A stretch of DNA of 64,000 bases from Microvelia longipes (Eukaryota > Arthropoda > Insecta > Hemiptera > Veliidae), in contig JACMZG010001908.1 of assembly GCA_018340805.1 (NCBI GenBank), positions 33,871,414 to 33,935,413 on the forward strand, given 5' to 3'. The position numbers were made by a program, and so were the translations under genes. Below, piece after piece: positions 56,320-64,000 of the stretch. Every line of letters begins with the position of its first letter. Positions within the stretch are counted from its first letter, which is position 1. The notes under the pieces were generated by a model that saw only the letters and a program-made list of their open reading frames with translations, did not search any database and was not told the origin of the DNA.

Positions 56320-57600
56320 TATTATAAGCTGTAGAGACCATCATTGAGGGGTTTGAGAATAAGGAGATCACAATAATGGCATGTTGTGACCTCTCTAAGG
56401 CGTTCGATCTTATGCCACATGATATATTTGAAGAAAAGGCTGAGTATTATCATATTGAAGATGAAGCGTTAGCAATGTTAAAAAACTATGGAACCGGTCG
56501 AAGGCAGCAAGTTGTTTTGAATAGTGTGACTTCATCGCCGCAGCTAGTTAAGCTTGGCATTGGACAAGGAATGCATCTTGGAGCCACAGCCTTTATAATA
56601 GATATGAATGATCTACCATCGTACCTGAAACAAAAACATGATGAAATAGCAAAAAAGCAAAAAAGAAATAAATCAGATAAAAATAAAGCTTCAATTAAGA
56701 GTGTTTGCTATTCAGATGATGACAACATATTGGTTTCAAGTGGACATAAAGGAGAAGCTGAAGAAGTACTTAATCATCTTGTTGATGAGGCCAACAAATG
56801 GTTCAATTTTAATGGTTTTGTAATGAACACAGATAATAAAGTTCTCGCTCAGAAAGGAAGATCCTAAACAAGTTAAATTTCTAGGATTTTATATGGATAG
56901 CAAGCTAAGTTGGAAAGACCATGTCTCATATTTAGAGAAGAAGTTGTCATCCACTGTATATATCATGTATAAATTGAAAATGTATATAGAAGGTACTTAC
57001 CTGAAGATGGCCTATCATGCGATATTCGAGAGTAAGATGAGTTACGGTATTCTGGTGTGGGGGCATGTCAATTTAGAGGAAATACTTAAGAAGCAAAAAA
57101 AAGTAATAAGAATAATAGCTGGAAAAGATCGATATGAACATTGCAAACCTCTCTTTAGAGAACTTAAAATACTTACAGTTATCAATTTATATATTTATAC
57201 ATGCCTGAAGTATGTAAAAAGTAATAGCAGTCAATTCAACACGCATGAAGAGGTTCACAGTTACGACACTCAGAATAGAAGGGATTTGAAAGGAAGTAGC
57301 CACCGACTAAATAAATCTAAAGTAGGATTTGGCCATTTAGGCATTAAAATGTACAATAAGTTAAACAATGATGTTAAAAACCAGGAAATTGACAAATTCA
57401 ATAAAATAGTCAAGGACTACTTACTTGATAATCCCTACTATAGTTTAAATGAATTTTTCAAAGATAATAAAAAAGATATATTCAAAATCTAGGAGTGAAT
57501 ATCCAGTGTGAATATCTTTGTATTGTATGTAATGACGAATGTATACCCCAAAAAGGGTCTTAAACATAATAAAGATTTTATTTATTTATTATTATTATTA
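56320..57600 (+). pseudogene. LINE-alpha copy 2, 5'-truncated reverse transcriptase
   Basis: Better preserved relative of 15980-17705. 56376-56867 encodes MACCDLSKAFDLMPHDIF, then RRQQVVLNS, a degraded GIGQGMHLGATAFI in place of the usual PQGS motif, SVCYSDDDNILVSS (catalytic YADD here YSDD), and a thumb-side WFNFNGF. One frame change near 56865 leads into 56893-57492 with DSKLSWKDHVSYL, FESKMSYGILVWGHV, a lysine-rich C-terminus and a stop. The 3' end has AATAAAG and a (TTA)n-like tail at 57570-57600. Palm aspartates (D of DLSKAFD, DDD) are retained but the first half is missing, so the copy is inactive. Confidence 0.88.
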
Positions 57601-58703
57601 TTTATTTATATTACTCTATGCATCATCCAAGAAAAGTAGTGAGTCACTGACTTATGTATAAATGGGTTACAAAAGAGTTAAGTTTCTCTAAAACTTAATG
57701 TTTGGGCTTATAGATACCATCAAATTAAATAAAGAGGAGAGGGAGCTAAATAATATAATCAGAGAATTTAGTTCTCTAATATAATGAAAGGATTTTGACT
57801 AGGTGTTAAAGTTGAATCTATTAGAGCCCAAGCAATAATGTAGCCCGTACAATAAGAACTACTGACCTGAGTTAAGTGTTGTTCTATGGCCCTATCCCCC
57901 CAAAAGAGTAACAATGTGTTGGTACAAAGTTTCATATAATCTCTTATTTTTGTTATTCCAAAAATTGGAGTTGTGTAACAGTGTTAGCAAAGTCCGGGAG
58001 ATAATATTGTTGCTTTTTGTCAGGTCTACTAAGATCAAGAAAACTCTAATGCTAAATTCCTAAACTATTTTAACTAATTATATTTTTCTGTCTCCCTTTT
58101 TTTTATTTATTTTTTTAAATACTACTGATAATTAATAATAATGTCACACAACCTTCTTGTTTACTTTTACATGTACTTTTATATTGTATATGTTTTTTCT
58201 CTCCTTCAAACAGTACTTGTCAAATATTTATAGTATATTTTATGTAAATAATTCTTAATTTGCCTTTTTTATCTGTTTTAACTTCTCTTAAACTTTTTTT
58301 ACCAAGTTTATAAATAAAATAGCAGCTCAGCAAGTTGTGCCAAGTTTATCATGTTACTTTGTAGCCCCACACTCAAGCGTTGCAGCCTTGTGGGTTCCAT
58401 AATTTCATCCAGTACCCCAAATCACTGCTTTGCTCTAATATACTCTTTGCAGTATTATTTTTATTCATGCATTTTTTTAATTTACCGATCAGTAGCCCTG
58501 CTATGGCTCTTTATGCACTGCTTTTTAGCATGCATCTCTTTATTTTTTGTTTTAGCATTTTCAATTTGTTTAAGTTTTTACATTATTTCAAGAATAATTT
58601 TTATTTTTATTTTTATGGTGTATTTGAACTACTAAATACAATTTTTTGGACTATATATTTTAGAGCTGAAATAAAGAATTAATTATTTTATTTATTTATA
58701 AAA
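57601..58703. other. intergenic, perhaps another LINE 3' end
   Basis: 58351-58682 has overlapping hydrophobic open frames without recognised domains. 58670-58700 reads gaaataaagaattaatta, then (TTTA)n, which resembles a LINE 3' tail. Nothing firmer. Confidence 0.3.
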
Positions 58704-59411
58704 AATTCTGGCGCGGTGGTCCGCATGTCGGGCGAATTTCCTTTGGATGCGTGTTTTCGTGCTTTTTACATTATATAAGTTTACAACTACTAAATAAATA
58801 ATTCCGGCGCGGTGGTCCGCTGTCGGGCAAATTTCATTTAGAATGCGTGTTTCCGTGCTAAACAACCCATTTCTTGCTTATGCAAGAACCCTGCCCATTG
58901 CGTGGTTCCGGTTCATGCTTTAGGACCTAAGCAGTTACTCAATTGTCAACCACCGCTCGTAACTCATTTTGTCTGTATTTTCCAAAGGAAATGCGCTAAT
59001 ACCTTTAAAGATAACTGACTAAGCTTAAAGATAAGTAACTAATCTTTAAATTAGTGCAAATAATAGTGCGTACTTCTAATTTTAGAGGCATAGTTTTGTA
59101 CAACAACTGGATGATTATGCGCATTTCCTTTGGAAAATACAGACAAAATGAGTTACGAGCAGTGCTTGAAAATTGAGTAACTGCTTAGGTTCTAAAGCAT
59201 GAACCGGAACCACGCAATGGGCAGGGTTCTTGCATAAGCAAGAAATGGGTTGTTTAGCACGGAAACACGCATTCTAAATGAAATTTGCCCGACAGCGGAC
59301 CACCGCGCCGGAATTATTTATTTAGTAGTTGTAAACTTATATAATGTAAAAAGCACGAAAACACGCATCCAAAGGAAATTCGCCCGACATGCAGACCACC
59401 GTGCCAGAATT
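58704..59411. repeat. large inverted repeat, 0.3-kb arms, built of SINE-B heads
   Basis: Arms 58704-59000 and 59114-59411 are complementary with about six substitutions and one single-base indel by eye; the spacer is 113 bp. Each arm contains two tRNA-like heads in tandem (ggcgcggtggtccgcatgtc at 58711 and ggcgcggtggtccgctgtcg at 58807) and an inner part with gcaagaaccctgcccattgc. The high identity implies a recent inverted duplication, a young foldback element, or a chimeric assembly join. Confidence 0.9.
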
Positions 59412-59814
59412 ATTTTCTAGTTGTAAACTTATATTAGGTAAAAAAAACGATAAAAAATTATTGTCACTACTATTTGAAGATCCTAGACCTAGTCCGGGAA
59501 AAAGGATTATTCTGACCTGGACCAATTGAGGGGATTGTACAATAGACTTCCAGTCGCAGTGCAAATGGGGTCTATCCTCGACTCCAACCCCAATCTTTAA
59601 TAATAATAATAATAATAATAATTGTCACTACTAGGATTTGAACCCAGGTACTCTGGGTTTGAGTGCTCGCATCCAATGGAAATTCGCCCGACATGTGGAC
59701 CACCGCGCCAGAATTATTTTCTAGTTGTAAACTTATGTTAAGTAAAAAAAAACGATAAAAAATTATCCACCCTTCCAGGATTTGAACCCAGGTACCCTGA
59801 GTTTGAGTGGTCGT
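59412..59814 (-). mobile_element. SINE-B, tRNA-like heads on the minus strand
   Basis: At 59712-59632 the minus strand reads TGGCGCGGTGGTCCACATG (box A region), then GGGCGAATTTCCATTGGATG, and GGGTTCAAATCCTAG (box B), in tRNA-like spacing of about 75 nt. A second, related head starts at 59833 and ends at 59776 (GGGTACCTGGGTTCAAATCC). A (TAA)n tract lies at 59600-59621. 59465-59600 is unassigned sequence between two copies of 'attgtcactac'. The tRNA of origin is not determined. Confidence 0.6.
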
Positions 59815-60525
59815 ATTGACTGCGGACCACTGGCATTCAACTCAGAGGCCCAAAAAACATTGAAAACGACACCCTACTCGAAATTTATTTTTCAATGACC
59901 GTAATTTTGGTTTTCTATAATTTTTGTGGTTTTTTCGACTTTTTGGTAACTTAAAGTAGTTGTATCGACTTCGAACCGGTTTCATTCGATTCAGCGCCCA
60001 AAATTACTTAGAAAACGACACCCTACTCAAAATTAATTTTTTATTGACCTAAATTTTGGTTTTCGGTAATTTACAATGGTTTGTTCGATTTTTAGGTCAT
60101 TTAGAGTGGTTGTATCGACTTCGGACCGGTTTCATTCGATTCAGCATCTCAAAAAACATAAATATTGACCTTTTTCGCGGCAAAAAATATTAACCCTGAA
60201 TTTTGCCGATTTTTTCAAAATTTTGCTGACTCAGCAAACCGGGTTAATGACATCACAAAAACCTGGTTTTCAATAGGGTTCGTGTCCTCCCGAAGGTTGA
60301 TTTTTGTACCAAGTTTGGTTAAAAAATATTAATCCATTCGAAAGATAGAGTGTTTACAAGAAAGTGTCTAGAAATACATATATATATACATACTTTTTTT
60401 TTGCAATAAAAATAAAAATTGCATTCACCAATAACTGCTACAATTATTTAATGAATTAATGAATCTGGATAAATATGACATTGCTAGAATGACATTACTA
60501 AAATTCTAATATAATTAACAGTAAG

Positions 60526-60570
<45 letters not shown>

Positions 60571-60690
60571 GCGAAACGTATTTTTTTGTCATTAGGGACC
60601 TCTGAAACGGATTTGTGTCGTGGTCCGAGGTTCGAATTCCGCCATGACGCCTATCCCATTAGCCGAATTTCCAAAGGAAATTCGCTAAAA
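59815..60690 (+). repeat. repeat D, copy 3, with tandem 5' part
   Basis: 59815-60130 holds about three tandem copies of a ~120-bp unit (ggtttcattcgattcagc at 59979 and 60126; 'gaaaacgacaccctactc' at 59862 and 60013). 60150-60360 is the shared body (tgctgactcagcaaaccggg, then tgacatcacaaaaacctggt). 60587-60690 is a tRNA-like end: ggtccgaggttcgaattccg (box B), 'catgacgcctatcccatt', 'ccaaaggaaattcgctaa'. A 170-bp block containing the 60392-60530 duplicate and (AT)n interrupts body and end. Confidence 0.65.
60392..60561 (+). repeat. ~140-bp block plus (AT)n, first copy
   Basis: From 'ttttttttgcaataaaaat' to 'aacagtaagtattt', followed by (AT)n. It is essentially identical to 62370-62578. The two copies are in direct orientation about 1.98 kb apart. 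Confidence 0.85.
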
Positions 60691-61828
60691 GAATAGTAGA
60701 GTAAGATCTGAGTTATACCTTTGAGAAAAGAAGTATAAATATCTGAGATATATCTAAAATAAGCTCAAGATTTATACTAAACCTGATATTAGTTCAACAA
60801 ACACTTCAATAATTATCTAAATTTAATTTTAATAATTAGATAATGATAGAACATTTTCTATATTTAATAATAATTTTACAATAAAATAATTTATAACTTT
60901 TAATAACATTATTTTATATAGTTTAAAAATATTATAATTCAATGATATATGTACATAAAATTAATTTAATTTTTAAATAAATCACATGAAAGATTAAAAA
61001 TAATACATTTTAAATGTAATGTTTTGTGGAAGTAGAATACCCAGTGTTAGCAGACCATATTAGACAGATTAAGATTTACAGAAAAAACCTAAATCATATC
61101 AGGTTTAATAAATAAAACCAACTAAAAATCTAGAACATTAAGCAAACCATAAAAATACAAATGTATTTTTTTGGAAATTAACTAAAAATATTTTTAACAG
61201 CAAAATAAAAAAAACAGACATTTGCAATAAAGAAATTTGACAATAAAATTCTCAATTTAGGAAATCTTGTATCCTTTTAGTATGCTTATAAAAACTTATA
61301 AAATCTAACCACACATCCAACCAAGAGAGAGATAAATGAAATTAGAAAAGTCCCCAAGTTCCCGCCATTTTTTAAACTGAGACTGTTATTTGAGGATAAT
61401 AATTAATATTTATATTATAAAAATAAAAATTAATTGTAAAATCACAATACTTCTAAATAGTTTCACATAATCTACAGTACTTAATTCTACTTCCACTAAA
61501 CAAATATACATGAAATTACTGTCAATAGAATAGGTAAGCCTTTACATTATTTTACCAACATAAGTTATGTTAATAACATAATAATAAATAAAATGTGAAG
61601 CCTAAACACAATTAAATCAGCCCTAATAAACTCGGTACTTAAACAAAAAAGTTTATTTAAGCCCACAGTACCGACATTGTTAAAGAAATAAATTAAAGTG
61701 AAGCATTAAATAACAAATATCCATATCAATTGTTACTTATAAATATCCCAATTGCTGATAATATAGTTATTTAAATTGTAAAATTGCAAAAAAGAATAAA
61801 ACAAAATATATTGACAAATAATAATAAT
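60691..61828. other. AT-rich intergenic
   Basis: No gene or repeat could be supported. It lies between the two direct copies of the 140-bp block. Confidence 0.3.
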
Positions 61829-62057
61829 GCCCGTTTAGAGCCTTGCGGCTCATCAGGGATAGCCCCTACGGGAACCACCTCGGGTGGTAGTAGCAACCGT
61901 TACGCTCAAAGTGTATTCTAAAGTTGGCGATAATTTATCTAAACAATAATCTTCTATAAACTGAGAGCGTAACCTGGGATGCAAACCCCAGACCTCCGTG
62001 GGTGTCAAAGGTCAGTGTATAGACTAACGCTCTAACGACCTCAGCCACAGAGGTGGC
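61829..62057 (-). mobile_element. tRNA-derived SINE (SINE-S, subfamily 2), copy 2
   Basis: The minus strand starts at 62057 (GCCACCTCTGTGGCTGAGGT), box B GGGGTTTGCATCCC, the same body as 14815-15044 and the terminal stem-loop GAGCC-GCAA-GGCTC. It is nearly identical to the copy in the foldback loop apart from CpG-type changes. The tail is (TTA)n. Confidence 0.92.
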
Positions 62058-62082
62058 TTTTGTTTTGTGTGTTTGTTTTGTC

Positions 62083-62318
62083 TGCCTCCGTGCAGACATT
62101 GATTTCGGCACCGGAGGTCCGGGGTGCGCAACCCGGGCTATGCTCTAAGATTTTATGAATAGAATTTGAATTTATATGATTTCGACAACTTTAATTAATT
62201 CTTAGAGTGTAGTAGATGCAACCCACCTGAGGTGGTTCCCACAGGGTGAATACCCTGATGGGCCGAATGGCCCATCGGGGCATTTTATTGGGCCGAAAGG
62301 CCCTAAAACAGGCATTTT
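62083..62318 (+). mobile_element. tRNA-derived SINE (SINE-S, subfamily 1), box A lost
   Basis: Starts GCCTCCGTGCAGACATTGAT. Against the copy at 5717-5931, the box A segment is replaced by 'cagacat'. Box B survives as GGGTGCGCAACCC, diverged. The 3' end has two stem-loops in tandem, GGGCC-GAAT-GGCCC and GGGCC-GAAA-GGCCC. It is head-to-head with the previous SINE across 25 bp of 'ttttgttttgtgtg'-type sequence. Confidence 0.85.
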
Positions 62319-62369
62319 ATTTTTTTTTATATTGACAAATGGATTTCTACCCACTGTCTAGAACTATCA

Positions 62370-62519
62370 AACTTTTTTTTGCAATAAAAATAAAAATTGC
62401 ATTCACCAATAACTGCTACAATTATTTAATGAATTAATGAATCTGGATAAATATGACATTGCTAGAATGACATTACTAAAATTCTAATATAATTAACAGT
62501 AAGTATTTTATATATATAT

Positions 62520-62578
<59 letters not shown>
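62370..62578 (+). repeat. ~140-bp block plus (TA)n, second copy
   Basis: Direct duplicate of 60392-60530, followed by a longer TA tract (62511-62578). Confidence 0.85.
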
Positions 62579-62580
<2 letters not shown>

Positions 62581-63890
62581 GTCTTTTGATTCATCTGAAA
62601 ATCCACCGGTTGGTTGGTCTTAGGTAAACTGGGCTGTAGTAGGTAAAAGGGAGAAGAAAAGGAAATAGGCAGGGGCTTGAAGAGAGGTAGATGAGAAGGT
62701 TTCATTGTAACCACCACAGATTTATCACAATTGAGAGTTGAGTGAAATGAGTAAAGTCGCTTAGTTCCAGCCAATTTTGTATGGGAGGAGCCTCAACAAA
62801 TTAAATCTGAGAGGTAATGCCTCAAAAATCTACCATATGATTATAAAAACATACAAATCCAGCGTGTGATGTCATTCCACCCACCAGTTAGTTGAGCTAA
62901 ATTAAAAGACAAGTTGATTGAAAAATAATTTAAAACTTATTTCCGGGTGAATCATCAATGGCATAAATAAATAATTATTGTACAAATTAATAATTAAAAG
63001 CACCTAAAGTTAATATAAATAGCTCTTGAACTTATTGCTGCTTGAACAAAAAAAATTAAAAAAGGAATATGTACAAATAAAGATTGAAACCAGAAGTGAG
63101 AAAAAATGTGTAAGGGAAGCACCATAATTAGTATTAAAATTACTTATCACTTTAAAAAAAATAACAGTTAGGGTGTTTCCCACCCAGTCAACTTTAATCT
63201 TAACAAGTGAATTAATAAACTGTTTTTGAAAACAAGTAAGGGAACACATTGTACACTTTTAATAATAACAATATAGATGAGAAGAGTAAGATAGATGTGC
63301 AAGGTAAGGAAAAAGAAATGTTTCTCCAATATTGTAAATATTCTCTATCTATAGAAAATACATAACATACCATAACATACTCTTTTAATCTTGCAGACAT
63401 TAAATGGCTTGAAAGCAGACTTTAACACAAATAATTTAAATAAATAAAGACTAATCTATTTTTTAAACATCTTTATATATATTTTACAGATCTTGATTTC
63501 AATGAAATAGCTTGAAGACATCCCAAAACTAGAATTTGTTGAAATTAGGTTTTACATAATATTACACTGCAGAGTGATCTTAATATAAATAAAAACCAAA
63601 AAAAAATATATAAACCAGTTAAACTAAAAAAACACAAAAAGTTAGGACAAGAGCTATAACAATACTATTATCAGAGTCATGGACAGATAATTATATTATT
63701 AAAAAATTAAGTTTTTTCCAATATTTCAAAAAAGTAGTTAAATAAATATCTAAATGAAATTAATATTTTGTATAAGAATGTGTTATGTATTAACACCACT
63801 GGGTCAGATATGAAAGCCTTCTTCTTCTATCATAATAAATAAAGGTGAGCAGTATGAATATAGATTATTTATAAAATCATGTGTCTCATA
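62579..63890 (-). other. intergenic and probable syntaxin 3' untranslated region
   Basis: The part nearest 63890 is presumably the 3' untranslated region of the syntaxin gene; its end is not determined. Short minus-strand open frames at 63010-63249 and 63212-63400 are hydrophobic AT-rich translations without domains. Confidence 0.35.
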
Positions 63891-63983
63891 TTAATGACTC
63901 TGCCATACAATAAGCAAAATCACAGAAAGCAAAACTACTCCTAAAATAGTATAGATGAAACACATTTTTTTCCTTGCTTTGTT
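63891..63983 (-). CDS. last exon of a syntaxin 7/12-like Qa-SNARE (tail anchor)
   Basis: After a good acceptor (tttattttacag, 63996-63984) the minus strand encodes NKARKKMCFIYTILGVVLLS, then VILLIVWQSH and a stop (TAA, 63893-63891). This is the layout of the end of endosomal syntaxins: basic juxtamembrane K-x-R-K-K-x-C, one hydrophobic segment of about 20 residues, and a very short luminal tail. Human syntaxin-12 has a similar RKKMC motif at this place. The protein would be inserted post-translationally as a tail-anchored Qa-SNARE for endosomal fusion. The SNARE helix itself lies upstream, beyond the window. The phase-0 start and short terminal exon are compatible with the family. Another tail-anchored SNARE remains possible. 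Confidence 0.65.
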   Translation of the reverse strand, partial: NKARKKMCFIYTILGVVLLSVILLIVWQSH

Positions 63984-64000
63984 CTGTAAAATAAATTAAA

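Noticed and set aside
62508..62774. 88-codon minus-strand ORF ending in (YI)n
   Set aside because: The repetitive tail is the translated TA microsatellite; the rest has no recognised similarity.

Overview
The window is nuclear DNA from an arthropod, most likely an insect. It is strongly AT-rich, its genes are intron-containing, its reconstructed housekeeping proteins resemble insect versions, and most of the sequence is mobile-element debris. Species cannot be fixed from the sequence. A run of exactly 1,000 N (46152-47151) is a scaffold gap.

Four host genes can be read. (1) SUMO, minus strand, three coding exons between 29142 and 25720. (2) NUDT21/CFIm25, the 25-kDa subunit of mRNA cleavage factor I, minus strand, three internal exons between 36205 and 34837; its first exon is not found and its last is uncertain. 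(3) eIF1 (SUI1), plus strand, three coding exons between 39723 and 44134, complete at 110 codons. (4) The terminal tail-anchor exon of an endosomal-type syntaxin, minus strand, 63983-63891; the rest lies beyond the window. A fifth, unidentified gene may have exons near 47.6 and 48.1 kb.

Layout. 0-12 kb: a decayed mariner, repeat elements, a tRNA-derived SINE, a tyrosine-recombinase relic, LINE fragments. 12-19 kb: a foldback transposon with a SINE in its loop, and a broken LINE carrying a MITE. 19.6-24.2 kb: a two-ORF LINE with intact ORF1 and dead ORF2. 24.2-29.4 kb: SUMO, whose large intron is full of palindromic repeats. 30-34.5 kb: a minisatellite, a truncated LINE, and a repeat carrying a piece of 5S rRNA. 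34.8-44.9 kb: NUDT21 and eIF1, with a Ty3/gypsy remnant between them. 45-54 kb: the gap and degenerate tandem repeats of doubtful assembly quality. 54-60.7 kb: a head-to-head repeat array, a pogo remnant, a minisatellite, a LINE, and a near-perfect 0.3-kb-arm inverted repeat. 60.7-64 kb: two head-to-head SINEs, duplicated blocks and the syntaxin exon.

Most notable are several repeat families that can be defined from copies inside this one window. They are: a roughly 0.75-kb element retaining the internal promoter region of 5S rRNA; a tRNA-derived SINE with a GNRA stem-loop at its 3' end that covaries between subfamilies; a MITE with 9-bp target duplications; a foldback element with both a filled and an empty target site visible; and an array of units with hammerhead-ribozyme-like core words. 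Family names such as 'MITE-A' or 'repeat D' are mine.
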